Assembly: GCA_023055505.1 (NCBI GenBank)
Contig: JALIRH010000121.1
Location: 124,001-188,000 of the forward strand
DNA length: 64,000 bases
Direction of reading: 5' to 3'
Origin: Callipepla californica brunnescens
Lineage: Eukaryota; Chordata; Aves; Galliformes; Odontophoridae
The stretch's first letter is position 1. Every line of letters begins with the position of its first letter. The notes beneath the pieces are model-generated. The model was not told where the DNA came from and ran no database searches. It saw only the letters and a list, made by a program, of their open reading frames with translations. This document shows, piece by piece, positions 23,185 to 34,684 of this stretch. The position numbers were made by a program, and so were the translations under genes.

Positions 23185-23368
23185 AATGTTGATGTTCTGA
23201 AGGATCCTGAAGCCGTTACGCAGCTTGGTAGCATTCTGAAAAGCAGCGTAAGGGCATGGAAAGCAGCTGGCCGCCCCTTTGTGATTCAGCTGGGAAGAAT
23301 TGATTTAGATATGCTGAATATGTCCAAGTGCCCAAGTGAAAACATGTCTGCAGCTCTTGAGGCTGACG
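23185..23368 (+). CDS. XPO1: XPO1-like exon b
   Basis: The acceptor is CTTTTCCACAG and the donor GTAAGA; the exon is 184 nt, ending after one base of a codon. It encodes a block starting NVDVLKDPEAVTQLGSIL and containing PFVIQLGRIDLDMLN, recognisably exportin-1 but with several replacements at positions I recall as conserved (for example Y to D in the GRIYLDM block). Confidence 0.8.
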
Positions 23369-24766
23369 GTAAGAAATTGCACGTCCTTCCTAACAGCGGG
23401 ATGGGCAGTGCACGTGATCAGGTTGTGAATTTGCTGGGCTTATCTCATTGCGTGTCTGTTGGTGGTGGTGGTTTTTGTTGCTTCTTTGTGTGTGCGTTTG
23501 GGCAAGAGAATGCCTGAAAATGTGCTTGCTTAGGTTCTTGTTTTTGTTAGCCAGATGTTTTGTTCAAAGAAACTCTGATTCCGGAAGGAGGAAAGCTCTT
23601 CAAGTGTGAGTTTAGGAAGGGTACCGGAGACTGCTGACTAATAGCAGTCTTGTGGAGACACAGTTGTAAGTTCTGACTTCATCGTTTTAGATAAGAAAAG
23701 ACCCTAGGACGTTGGCAGAGTTTTGGTTTGGTGATATTCTACTACTGAAACAGCTTTCTTACAGAAGTGTAACTTCAGTGAAGGCGCCTCAGATTTGTCA
23801 CAAACTAGACTGGTAATCACTGAGGAGGAATTAGGAGCTACTCGAGTTACCTAACCACTGTTACCTGGAAAAAATTGGGTCTGTGATATCCAAGTAGAAT
23901 GTGCTGCTGGAGCATCCCTTGAGGAATGAAGTGACTCGGTTATTGGAGCTGTGTTCTGACAGACTTTCTTACCCATGCAATGAATACACCTTGACGTAGC
24001 TTCTCAGAACTTAATGCATTCTTTTGATTCTGCAGCTCTAATTGCCAGAAGGTGCTTAAAACAAAAAGAAAACACAACGAGAGAAATAGGAAGCAGTTGC
24101 TAGGACTTGTAGTGGTGAGATTTTACTCGAGCAACAGCTATTGAGATGGCACTCGGCTCAGAGTGTGTTCTCACAGTTGTTATCTCTGATGGCAGCAGGA
24201 GCAGTTCTGCCTTTGTTTCCCTGGCTGCAGTCTGGTGAGGTTTTCCTTGGATGTACTGTTATGAGTGTGTGTCTGTGCACTCAGTTAGGGCAAGTTCTAC
24301 TGACGAGACTTGCATGGACTTGGACGTGAGAAAATGAAGTAAGAATTAGGCTCCTTGTAGTAAAGACAAGTTGGAACAATTATGTTTGTGACCAAATCAG
24401 GAGCGTGCTTTAGAACACTGTATAGGTTGGTTCTTCTCATCACGCAGTGAGAGCCAGAGGTAAGCATGATCCTGAGAGCTGAAGGAACATTCCCTTCCTT
24501 GAAAAAGAAGCTGCAGCATTGTTTCTGAGTTGTACTGGCAGAGTGTGCTGTCAGCAGTAGCACTGGAATACTAAATTGCAACTTGGATCCATGGAGCTGA
24601 AGTAATGGGAAAATGGTTTTAATCTGCATAATATGAACGAGAGATCTTCCTTCTTTGTCATTTGGGTATAAAAATGAAACATTCTCAATCTTCTGGAAGG
24701 AGTTGAGGGGAATCTGTTTGTTGACGCATCTTAACCCAGATTCAGTGCAGCTTTGCTACCTTTCAG

Positions 24767-24873
24767 GCGAAGTGGAAACCAAGCAGCCCTTGGTTAGAAG
24801 GATGAGGACTGTAAAAAGGGAAAGTTTAGAACTGATTTCTGGCTGGGTGAGCAGGTCCAACGATCCTCAGATG
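24767..24873 (+). CDS. XPO1: XPO1-like exon c
   Basis: The acceptor is CTACCTTTCAG and the donor GTAAGT; the exon is 107 nt and completes the split glycine codon from exon b. It encodes TKQPLVRRMRTVKRESLELI followed by SGWVSRSNDPQM, a highly conserved exportin-1 stretch with few changes. Confidence 0.82.
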
Positions 24874-25251
24874 GTAAGTAAATATGGCATCCAAAGAGTT
24901 GATAGGACACATTCAGGAGGAACTCTGCTCTTTTGCTGCAGTGCAGTTAACACTGTTCTGTTCACAAGAACTGGCTTCAGAACTGCAATATCTGCAGGAA
25001 GGATGATAAGCTGTGACCATACAGGGGTAGGCCTGAGCTGTGTTTTGAGTGCTTCAGGTAGTGTCAGCTGAGAGCAGTCCTAAGGGGAAGCAGGAAGGTG
25101 TAGGAGAGCCCTCAGGCAAGCACTGCTGGATGAACACAGTGTGTGGGAAGCATGTGGGCGTGTAAGTTCATTTTTAGCTTCTTTCCGAACTGCTGTGTGA
25201 GGCTTTGTTGGGTAACTGCACTGCTCTAAGCATGTCTTGCTCTTGATGTAG

Positions 25252-25446
25252 GTTGCTGAAAACTTTGTTCCTCCCTTGTTGGGTGCCGCTCTCATTGACT
25301 ACCAGAGAAATGTTCCAGCTGCTAGAGAGCCTGCAGTACTGGGTGCTGTGGCTGTGGCTGTAAAGAAGCTGGGTGGGCACATCGCTGCTGAAATACCTCA
25401 GATCTTTGATGCTGTTTTTGAGTGCACGTTAAATATGATCAAGAAG
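25252..25446 (+). CDS. XPO1: XPO1-like exon d
   Basis: The acceptor is TCTTGATGTAG and the donor GTATTC; the exon is 195 nt, 65 codons, phase 0. It encodes VAENFVPPLLGAALIDYQRN and ends AEIPQIFDAVFECTLNMIKK. The following exportin-1 exon was looked for in 25447-26190 and not found. Confidence 0.82.
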
Positions 25447-26190
25447 GTATTCCTATGTAAATTTTGGATAACGGAAAAAAAAAGAAAAGGGATTTTATAT
25501 TCAGGATATTGCAAGAAAGGGGGCAGGGCGTGTTATGCTATGTAGTTTACATAGCATTATTCTGTTGGGTGGAAATGAAGGTGAGGTTGATGAGCTGTGG
25601 CTGTCTGGGTGAATGTCTTGATCTCACTGACTTAATTTCTTGATCCAGTTCTGGAATTAAATTCGGAGTTGTTTTTCTGTTCCAGGACCTTGGGATGTCG
25701 TGGTCCTGGAAGCTGAAGTCTACTTGAAGTATATTCATACGTCCTTTGAGTAGAAGTATTGATTAGTTCTTGAAGTATTTCTTTCCTGATTTCCGTAGCT
25801 GCTAGAGTTTCTGTGTTACGGTTTACAGCAGGTACTTGCACAATAGATGGGTGCCGTTTTGCAGCAGTGTGAATCAGAAAGTGTATCCCTGTAGTGGCTG
25901 GGTGCTTAACCGCTGAGGCCGTCTGTCCTGTGCCTGTGGAGCAAGTGGTAATTAATGTTGTGCACTGACCAAATGTGGTTCACCCTGCTGACACTGTGTA
26001 AGTCCAGCAAATGGTCTTCTCAATCTATGGTGGTGAAAGTATGGGGAAAAATGTTGCTGGGAATCTGGGAACTGCATGCTTTGTTTTGTTTTTAGATTTC
26101 CTTAAAGCTGAGATCTCCATGGTAAGCCAGATTTTCTCTCCCAGATTTTCCCAGTGAAAAGGCTGTATGGATTCAGGCCTTTTCTGCGAC
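25447..26190. other. Truncated intron-like sequence after XPO1-like exon d
   Basis: Non-repetitive AT-rich sequence follows the last donor and runs into the telomere-like array. I see no further exon, promoter or mobile element in it. Short minus-strand frames here have no recognisable content. Confidence 0.6.
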
Positions 26191-27566
26191 TGGTTAGGGT
26201 TAGGGTTTAGGCTAGGGTTAGGGTCAGCTTCAGGGTCAGGGTTAGGGCAAGGGTTATGTTTTGGTGTAGATTTCGGTTTAGGGTAAGGGTTAGGGATAAT
26301 TTGAGTGTTAGCGTCAGGGACAGAAGTAGGTGAAGTGTTCATGTTAGGAGTAGCATTAGGGTTAAGTTTAGGGTTAGACTTAGGATTGGATTTGTATGTA
26401 GGGTTAGGGGTAGGGTTAGTTTGAGTGTCAGGGTGAGGTAAGGGGTAGGCCTCGGGTTTGGCTTTGTGTTAAGTAAAGGTTTAGGAATAGTTGTAGGGTT
26501 AGTGTTTGGATTAGGATTTGGTTTAATATTAGGAACATGTTTTGGGATAGATTTAGGTGAGGGTTGTGGTGATCTGATGCTTTTGGTTAGGTTTAGGGTT
26601 GGGCTTCCACTTGGGTTTTGTGGTAGGGTCTGAGTTTGGGTTAGGGTTAGGGTAGAGTTAGAATTAGGATTTGGGAAATGCTTCGAGTTCTGTTTAGGGT
26701 AAGGATTAGTGTTAGATTTAGGGTTTGAGTTAGGGTTAGGATTATGGTTAGGACTAGGGTTCTGTTAGGTTTTGGGTTAGGGTTATGGGTAAGTTTGTTT
26801 TAGTACTAGGGTAAGGTTATGTTTAGGGTTAGGGTTACGATTAGGGAAAGATTTAGTGATACAGTGTTAGGGTAAGTTTAGGTTATGGAATAGGGTTAGG
26901 TGTAAGATTGGGTTTAGTAATAGGGTTAGGTTTAGATTCTGGGTTAGGGTTAGAGATAGGGAAAGGGTTTGGGATTGTTTTAGGTTTTGGATTAGGTTTA
27001 GGATTAGGGTTAGGGAAAAAGTTTTTCTCAGTTTTATGATTGTGTTTAGAGCTAGGATTAGGTTGAGTGTTCATGTTAGCATTAGGGGAAGTTTTAGGTT
27101 TAGGTTTAGGTTTAGGATGCGATCTGTGTTTAGGGTTAGGGGCAGGGTCAGTTTGAGTGTAAGGGTCAGATTAGGGTTAGGCCTCTGGTTAGGGTTAAGG
27201 TTAGGAATAGGATTAGGTTTCAGGTTAGTGTTAGGGTTAGGCCTGGGATTGCTGTTAGGGTTAGGTTAAGGTAAGTCTTGTGGTTAGGGTTAGGTGTAGG
27301 AAAAGGGTTTTGGGGATAGGGATAGTGTATAGGTAAGGGTTAGAATTCGATTTAGGATTAGGCTTAGGGATAGGGTTTGTTTGAGTTCTAAGGTTAGATA
27401 CAGCATTAGAACTAGGTTGAGTGTCAGTGTTAGGATTAGGGTTTGGGTTACTGTTGAGGATAGGAATAGGGATAGGTTTAGGGTTATGCTTAGGGTTCAG
27501 GCTAGGTACAGGGTTAGGGTTAGGTTTAAGGTGAGTGTTAGGCTTAGGGTAAGGATTGTGGTAAAA
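26191..27566. repeat. Diverged telomere-like array (TTAGGG orientation), block A
   Basis: The sequence is built from GGGTTAGGGTTTAGG-like variants. It includes the non-telomeric anchor GGTGATCTGATGC at 26568-26580 and the second marker GGTAAGGGGTAGGCCTCGGG near 26450, both shared with the arrays at 33-34, 43-44 and 47-48 kb. Frames in this region encode basic RVRVRFRVR-type peptides and are repeat artefacts. Confidence 0.92.
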
Positions 27567-27580
27567 ATGAGTTCTCTACT

Positions 27581-28104
27581 TGTTAATCAAACCGACTCGA
27601 GACAGATGTGTCCGTGTTTTTCAGCGTGTTTTTTTTTCTGAGAACTATGTAGTTTGTAGAAGTCTCAAAAGAGATATATCGATGTTTTGTCTGAAAACTG
27701 TAGTTTGTGCAAGTTGGAGCCACAGCGCTTAGTTCTAACACCTGGACAATGAACAACAGATAGCAGTGACCTTTGGAGAAACTGCAAAAGAAAAAGAAGT
27801 GAAAATCTCCTCTTGAGCGCGCGTGATCGGAGCTGAGGAAAACTATGGCCTTCATCATCTCGATCGCCAGGAGGCAGAGAACGACCCCCAGATAACAGCC
27901 AGCGCAGCCCAGGAAGAGAAAGATAAGACATGAATGCAGAGATAAGGGACAATGAAAAGAGGGGTTGGGGGGCCCTGTTGAGCACCTCTGGTGCAGAGGA
28001 GACTCCCAGCCGCCCAGCGCTGTTCCGCTCATTTCTTGCTTGCTCAATAAATTCCTTACTGTTGGCAACAGTTGGTGCGTATCGTTCTCTTCACACCTCT
28101 AACA
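27581..28104 (+). repeat. 5' LTR (524 bp) of the gammaretrovirus-like ERV
   Basis: The ends TGTTA...TAACA are perfect 5-bp inverted repeats, and the LTR stops three bases before the primer binding site. AATAAA lies at 28046-28051, close to the 3' end. The left end is chosen by the inverted repeat; without a 3' LTR for comparison it could be off by some tens of bases. Confidence 0.75.
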
Positions 28105-28107
28105 ATT

Positions 28108-28125
28108 TGGTGCCGTGACTCGGAT
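28108..28125 (+). other. Primer binding site, tRNA-His
   Basis: TGGTGCCGTGACTCGGAT is an exact complement of the 3' 18 nt of vertebrate tRNA-His(GTG) including CCA, from known tRNA sequence. It follows the LTR by three bases. Confidence 0.9.
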
Positions 28126-28202
28126 CCAGGCGACTCTGCTGTGGAATTCCCACTCCAGGGGAGCACCCCGTCTTCGGACGGCCCCTGGGCTGGGGAACTT
28201 CT

Positions 28203-29664
28203 GTGCAGAGACCTGTAGCTCCGAACTCTAGGTACAGCTCGCAGGTAAAGCTACCGGACATACCACTAGAAAGTCCCCTAGGTTTAATGTTAAAACATTG
28301 GGGTGATTCTCCCTCTAGACGAGGAAAGAGTGAGGTGAAGATGGTACATGACTGTATGGAGGTATGGGGAGGAAAGCAGAGAAGGGCAGATCAGCTGTTC
28401 TGGCCAGTATTTGGGTCCTTTGAGGACCGGATCTGCCAGGCTCTAAACGCTTATGCAAATGAAAAACAGCCTTTGAATCTGGAAGATGGTGAGTATGCAA
28501 ATGATGTGTAGAATCTGATATTGGAACCTTTCTGTTCCCCCTAATTAAAAAAAGGAATACAACAGAGGAGGACATTATACACTATCCCCCCGCCTTACGC
28601 TCCCCCCGAACAGAATCCAGCGGCTCCGCCGGAGCAAGCTGAATCTGACTTGGGAGATGAACCTGAATGTGAACCCCTAGACTTCCCTAGGAGAAGGATC
28701 ACTAGAAGGCAAGCTAGGCAGGAGAGAGGTCAAGGAGGAAACGTTCTCCCTTGAAGAGAAATACCTGTAGCTACCGGAGGATCAAAGCCAGGAGCTGGCT
28801 ATGTTTCAGTTCCCTTCAACTCAGGAGATACATAAGGGAATTTCAGAAGGAGATGGGGAATTTGCTGGAGGATCCTTGAGGGGTCTCCGAGAGGCTAGAT
28901 CAATCTTCAGGTCCCAACCATTAAACTTGGGATGAAACACAGGCAATTTTGGGCATACTATTTAGAGCAGAAGAAAGGGATATGATCAGGAGGGCAGGTA
29001 CGTGAATCTGGGATCAGCAACACCCGGCTGGCCCAGGAGCAGATCTAAAGTGACCCTTACAGCGGCCCAATTGGGATAATCAGAGCCAGGAACATGGTAC
29101 TCACATGGCAGATTTGCGAGTTCTTATTATTCAAGGGATTAGAGAATCTGTCCCTCGGGGACAGAATATCAATAAGGCAAATAAGGCAAGCAACGGAAAA
29201 AAGATGAAACTCCTACTGAGTGGTTAGAGAGACTATGCAGAAATGTACAGTTCTATTCAGGATTAGATCCTGCTACCCCGTGGGGCGAGCTCTCCTGAAA
29301 ACGCGGTTTGAAGCTAGGTCCTGGACAGATATTGGAAGGAAACTAGAGAAGCTGGAGGACTGGCAGGAGAGAGGATTAGATGAATTGCTGAGAGAGGCTC
29401 AGAAAGTATACGTTAAGGAGAGAGGAGGAGACTCAGAAGAGGCAAGCTGGAAGTCTGATAGCCGCGGTAAGAGAAGGACAGAAGGGGGCGTTCCAGGCAA
29501 GGAGAAGTGGGAATATTCCTCGGGCAGAAAATGCGCTTCAACCCAAGCAGAACAGACCCAGAGATATGAGGACAGTTGAATGCTTCTACTGTCAGAAAAA
29601 GGGACACATGAAGAAAGACTGTAGAAAGAGAATCTGGGACGAGCAAATGTTTCAGGAGGACTGA
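28203..29664 (+). pseudogene. gag: ERV gag remnant (matrix to nucleocapsid)
   Basis: The first frame (28203-28511) contains a gammaretroviral-type matrix segment with SPLGLMLKHWG and an FGSFEDRICQALN block, then a stop. A PPPY late-domain motif is at 28587-28598. Capsid remnants continue in shifting frames; the 29220-29579 frame shows the charged end of capsid. A single zinc knuckle of CX2CX4HX4C form (CFYCQKKGHMKKDC) is at 29581-29622. The frame ends at UGA 29662-29664, followed by codons for GGQG. Several stops and frameshifts abolish function. Confidence 0.8.
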
Positions 29665-29949
29665 GGGGGTCAGGGACTCTATGTGCTGGGGACCTGGGAA
29701 AGAAACAAGCCCTTGATCAAATTGAAATTGGGTTCTCAGCGTCAGGAAATGGAATTTTTGGTAGAGTCTGGGGCAGAAAGATCGACTGTTCAATATTTAC
29801 CTCGAGGATGTTCTTTATCCTCGGAAGAGCTACAAGTAATTGGAACAAAAGGGGAACCTTTTATGGTACCTGTTGTAAAGCAGGTAGAAATAGAATCACC
29901 TAGCACCTATGGAACTGAGTCTTTTTTATTGGTACCTGAAGCAGAATAG
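29665..29949 (+). pseudogene. pro: ERV protease remnant
   Basis: Directly after the gag UGA, the frame runs on to an aspartic-protease-like segment with LVESGAERS. This is at the position of the active-site L(V/I)D(S/T)GA motif, with the catalytic Asp replaced by Glu. The frame stops at 29947-29949 before the RT. The active-site change and the stop mean it is inactive. Confidence 0.7.
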
Positions 29950-31500
29950 AATTTGCTAGGGAGAGATTGAATTGTGGAGTTAGGAATACATTTGGAAGTA
30001 AATGATAGAGAATTAACTGTTCAGCAACGTACTCTAACGATAGAAGATGAGGCTAGAATTAACCCAGAAGTTTGGTAGAGTCCAGAATCAGTAGGGAAGT
30101 TAGACATAGAACCCTTTGAAGTGATTCTAAAGGACCCAGGCATTCCAATTAGGGTGAAACAATATCCCATTTCACAGGAAGGTAAATCAGGGCTACAACC
30201 TGAAATGGAGAGATTAATATCTAAAGAACTATTAGAGCCTTGTATGTCTCCCTAGAATACTCCCATACTCCATGTAAAAAAAAAAACCTTATGGCACATA
30301 CAGATTGGTCCACGACTCAAGGGAAATTAAGGAGAGAACAATTCCCCGCTTCCCAGTAGTGGCAAACCCCTATCCGCTGCTCGGTCAATTGAAGCCAGAA
30401 TCTCAGTAGTATAGTGGAATTGATTTCAAGGATGCTTTTTGGACCTGCCCCCTGACGGCAGAATGCAGAGACTACTTTGTCTTCGAGTGGGAAGATCCAA
30501 ACCCCCATAGAAAACAACAACTCAGAGGGACAGTGCTCCCACAGGGATTCACAGAATCCCTAACTTGTTTGGGCAAGCCCTTGAGCAAGTACTAAAAACT
30601 GATGAACTAAACCCACAGGCAACCTTAGTGCAATATGTAGATGACTTACTATTAGCTGGAGCAGGCGAGGAGACAGTTAGACAGGAGAGCATTAAACTAT
30701 TGCATTTCTTTGGTTCAAAGGGGTTCCAAGTTTCAAAGGCAAAATGCCAATTTACAGAAGAGGAAGTGAAATATTTGGGACATTGGTTAAGCAAGGGAAA
30801 TAAGACATTAGATCCAGAACGGGCAAATGGGATTTGATCTTGAAAAGCCCCAAGAGGCAAGAGGCAGGTGAGGCAGATGTTAGGGCTGCTAGGATGCTGT
30901 CGACAATGGATTGAGAATGATAGCAGTAAGGTAAAGCTTTTATAGCAGAAACTAGTACAAGATGGCTGAAGAAAGTGGAGCCAGGAGGATGAGCAAAGAT
31001 TAGAAGACTTCAAGGTAGATCTTCTTCATGCACCAGCGTTAAGCTTACCTGATCTAAAAAGCCCATTTGACCTTTTTGTAAATACAGACGAAGGGATCGC
31101 TTTTGGAGTAGTGAGCCAGGAATGGGCCGGGAAGAAGAAGCCAGCAGGATACTTTTCAAAACTCTTGGATCCCGTTAGCCGTGGGTGGCCTACCTGTCTA
31201 CGAGCAATAGTTGCTGTAGCTCTGTTAGTAGAAGAAGCAGGGAAGATGACTTTCAGGGGTGAATTACAAGTGTATAGTCCACATGACAATAAGGGGAGTA
31301 CTCCAAGAAAAAGCAGAGAAGTGGATTACAGATGCTAGACTATTGAAATAGGAAGGAATCCTAATCCATTCTCCTCAATTAGAAATAGAAACTCCAAGTT
31401 TGCCAAATCCTGCTCAATTTTTCTATGGGGAACCAGATGAAGATTTAAGCCATGATTGCATTCAGTGTATAGAGTATCAGGCTAAAAGAGGGGAGGACTT
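29950..31500 (+). pseudogene. pol: ERV pol: reverse transcriptase and connection remnant
   Basis: RT blocks are spread over several frames: GIDFKDAFW with the first catalytic Asp (near 30420), VLPQGF (near 30540), and after a frameshift LVQYVDDLLLAG with YVDD at 30634-30645. The thumb follows with FGSKGFQVSKAKCQF and a YLGHWLSKG block. Connection sequences (near 31040-31290) include PFDLFVNTDEG. In-frame stops occur at, for example, 30076 and 30253. Order and motifs match gammaretroviruses. Confidence 0.82.
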
Positions 31501-32750
31501 AGAAGAGGAGAAGTTCTTAGAAGGGGGCAAATGATTTGTAGATGGCTCCTCCCGGGTGGTAGAAGGAAAAGGAAAATCAGGGGATGCTCTACTAAACGGG
31601 AAAACATTTCCAGTAATTGAATCGGGAGCATTGGACAGAACGTGGTCAGCTCAGGCTGTGAAATTCTATACAATCCTTACAGCCCTTCAAATGTTGAAAG
31701 GAAGCATTGGGACTATCTCTACAGATTCTAGGTATGCGTATGGGGTAGTCCATACCTTGGGAAAAAGATGGGAGGAAAGAGGATTGGTAAACTCACCCGG
31801 GAAAGGGTTAATTCACCAGTCGTTAAGAAGACAAACTCTGAGGGCAAGAAGAGAACCAGAGAAAAGCGCAGTAGTACACGGAAAGGCACCAGAGGGCGAT
31901 GTCGGCTGAAATAAGGGGAACTAATTTTGCTGATGAAGAAGCGAAAAGAGCGGCTCCGACAAATGGAGGTTGAGGAAAAGGAGGGAAAATGGTTATTAGC
32001 TGATGGAAGAGAGGTAATCCCTAAAGCTTGGAGAAGATGAGGAGAATTTCCTAAGCAGACTCATTGCGGGCTTCAGGCCTTGGTGGACCAATTCACAATG
32101 AAATAGATGTGTATAGGCATTTCTAGCATAGCCAAAGGAATTGTAGATCATTGTATGATTTGGAGGAAAGGAAAGAAACAACAACTGAGGGAAAAAATAC
32201 AGGGAGGAAGGGAATGGGCTGTCAGACCTTTTGCTCAAATGCAGATAGACTTCACAGATCTCCCCAGGGTTGGAAGATAGAAGTACTTCTTAGGAAGAAT
32301 CGCCCATTGAACACATTTTCTGGAGGCCTACCCCACCGCTAGGGCAACAGCCCAGACAGTAATCAAGACATTGTTCGAACATATTATCCCCAGATATGGG
32401 AACATGGAAGTTGCAGATTCAGCTAGAGACCCTCACTTTGTATTAAAGGCAGTGTAAGAGGCTTTAGCTCCAATGGGGACCAAATGGGAATATCGCACCC
32501 CATGGCACCCACAGAGCTCTGGAAAAGTAGAAAGGTCGAATGGGGAACTTCCAAAGCGGCTTACTAAAGGAATGATTGAAACCAAGATGTCTTGGATGAA
32601 GTGTTTGCCACTGGCACTACTTAACTGAAGAACAGAACGAAGAAGAGAGACTGGAATATCACCTTTTGAAATGGGATATGGAATGCCATATGATTTAGAA
32701 CTCCCATCGGAACATCCCAAGGTAGAAGAAAATACAGGAATATTGAATTG
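31501..32750 (+). pseudogene. pol: ERV pol: RNase H and integrase remnant
   Basis: RNase H shows FVDGSS (near 31531), a glutamate region and STDSRYAYGVVHTLG (near 31718). Integrase follows, with the first catalytic Asp in QMQIDFTD (near 32241), a second-Asp region whose usual SDNGP has changed to a diverged ADSARDP form (near 32414), and the catalytic Glu in SGKVERSNGE (near 32520). Stops lie at 32278, 32456 and 32626 among others. A GPY/F-like tail was not clearly found. Confidence 0.78.
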
Positions 32751-33064
32751 AAATGAATAAGAGAAGGAATGAATGAAGAATGGAAGGACTGGTGGTCCAA
32801 CGGCCTCCGCTAGATATGGCAATACATGGAATCAGTCCAGGAGACAAGGTTTAAATTAAAACGTGGAAAGAGTCATCTCTAACTCCCCGCTGGGAAGGAC
32901 CTTTTCTTGTTTTATTAGCAACAGAAACAGCCATCCGGACAGCTGAGCGCAGATGGATCCATGCAAGCCATGTGAAAGGACCAATCCGTGACACAGGACC
33001 CCAGTGGGAGGTGTCCAAGACTTCGGACGATCTACAAACCACTCTAAGAAAAATGTAAAACGTT

Positions 33065-33096
<32 letters not shown>

Positions 33097-33235
33097 TAAC
33101 AGACGAGAAAACTCAGTCATTTCCTTGTACGCTTTGTATGTATATTGTATATGTATTGTGCATTGTATCCGATGAAGATTGGTGAATTCGCTCTTCCTAT
33201 GAATTCCATTTAGGATTTCACTTTGCTTCAAATAA

Positions 33236-34684
33236 GGGGAAGGATGCCTTTGAGTGTAGGTGTCAGGTTAGGGTTGTGGTAATCTGATGCTTTGGGTTAG
33301 GTTTAGGGTTTGTTTTAGGATTAGGTTAGGGTTATTTTTTTGTGTAGCTGAAGGTTTAGTGCAAGGGCTAGGGTTCTCTTTAGTTTGAGGTTCAGAGAAG
33401 GCTTAGGGTTAAGGTTAGGCTTAGGGTTAGGGTAAGGTTTAGGTTTAGGATTAAGGTTAGAGTTCGGGTTAGGTTTAGGGTTAGGTTTTGGATTAGGGAT
33501 AGGGTTAGGTTTTGGTGTAGATGAAGGTTTAGAGTATGGGGTAGAGCTCTCTTTAGTTTTAGGATCAGAGAAGGGTTACGCCTTGCTTGGGTACAGGATA
33601 GAGTAAGGGGGAGGGTTAGGATTTGATTTAGGGTTGGTTTTGGGTCTAGGTTAGTTTGAGTGTTAGGCTGAGAGAAGGGGTAGGCCTTGGGTTGGGTTCT
33701 GGCTTAGTGTTAGGTTAGGAATAGGTTTGGCGTTTGGATTGGGTTTGGGGTTAGAAGTAGGGATAGGTTAGGTGAGATCTGCAGTAATCTGATGCTTAGC
33801 TTTAGGTTTAGGGTTGGGCTTTGAGTTGGGGTTGGTTTTAGGGTCAGATTTCGATTGAAGGCAGACTTAGAGTCACAATGAGGCTAATGGTCAGGGTTTG
33901 ATATACGGTTAGAGTAAGGTTTAGGTTGACTTTAAGTTTCAGGTTTGGAAAATGGTAGGCATTGCTTTTGGTGTGGTGTTTGCCTTGGGTTTAGGAATTG
34001 GAATAGGGTATGAGGACCATCAGATAGCTAGGGTAAGTCTTAGTGTTAGGGTTGGGGTTAGAGTTTAGGTGAGGGTTGTGGTAATCTGATGCTATGTGTC
34101 AGGTTTAGGCTTGGGCATCAACTTGGGGTTGGTGTTAAAGTAGGAGTTTTTGCTTGGGTTCCGCTTCTGCTAGGGATAGATTTCTGTTTAGGGAAAGGGT
34201 TGGTCTTAGGGTAAGTGTTAGGTTTCCGGTTAGGGTTCAGAATAGAATGAGGGGCAAGGGAAGGCTTTGTGCTCGGGTTAGGGCTTGGGTTTTGGTTCGG
34301 ATTAGGGTAAGTGTTTGGGTTAGGGTTAGGATAAGAATTAGTGTTAGGTTTAGTGTCAGGGGTGGGTTTTGGTGTTGATTGAGTTTTATGGTAAGGGGTA
34401 GTGAAAGTGGGTCAGGGTAGGGTTCAGCATTGGGTTAGAGCTATGGAAAGGGTTTGGGATTCTTTGAGGTTTCGGATTCGATTTCGGATTAGGGTTAGGG
34501 AGAAAGTGTTTCTCAATGTGATGATTCTATTTAGGGATAGGATTAGGTTGAGTGTTGATGTTAGCATGAAGTTGAGGTTTAGGGTTAGGTTTAGGTTTCG
34601 GATTTGATCTGTATGTAGGGATTGAGGCAGGGTTAGCTGGTGCGTAAGGGTGAGAGTAGGGTGAGGTTTAGCTTTAGCGTATGT
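33236..34684. repeat. Diverged telomere-like array (TTAGGG orientation), block B
   Basis: Same family as block A. The anchor GGTAATCTGATGC occurs at 33278-33290, with diverged copies at 33784-33795 and 34080-34092. The second marker GAGAGAAGGGGTAGGCCTTGGG is near 33670. It ends exactly where the 591-bp satellite begins (GTTGGAATAGG at 34685). Confidence 0.92.

Larger units (their letters stand above)
22770..25446 (+). pseudogene. XPO1: Partial exportin-1 (XPO1/CRM1)-like gene, four exons
   Basis: Four consecutive exons encode a stretch closely resembling the central HEAT-repeat region of exportin-1, the nuclear export receptor for leucine-rich NES cargo that works with Ran-GTP at the nuclear pore. 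Exons are 22770-22868, 23185-23368, 24767-24873 and 25252-25446. All have AG/GT borders, compatible phases and no stop, so this is not a processed copy. The 5' exons (N-terminal CRIME domain, NES cleft) and all exons after the fourth are absent: CR1 lies upstream and a telomere-like array downstream. Many substitutions and an apparent in-frame loss of about 12 codons in exon 1 set it apart from the conserved XPO1. Most likely a truncated duplicate; a transcribed fragment is possible. Confidence 0.82.
27581..33235 (+). mobile_element. Gammaretrovirus-like endogenous provirus, 3' truncated
   Basis: The order is 5' LTR, tRNA-His PBS, gag (matrix, PPPY, single CCHC knuckle), in-frame UGA, protease, RT with YVDD, RNase H and integrase. 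Numerous stops and frameshifts make all of it defective. The single zinc knuckle, the gag stop followed by GGQG, the YVDD box and the His primer indicate class I/gammaretrovirus affinity. No env and no 3' LTR are visible: the sequence passes through a poly-T/GTTTT tract (33062-33098) and about 130 bp of unassigned sequence into telomere-like repeat. Both flanks are TTAGGG-orientation arrays of one family, so the provirus sits within an array. Confidence 0.88.

Noticed and set aside
23369..24766. Additional exon within the long XPO1-like intron
   Set aside because: Flanking exons b and c join in phase with the expected exportin-1 order and no further exportin-like coding was seen.
26191..27641. 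Arginine/valine-rich and asparagine/proline-rich frames in telomere-like arrays
   Set aside because: These are translations of TTAGGG/CCCTAA variants; the same happens at 34, 46-48 and 57-58 kb.
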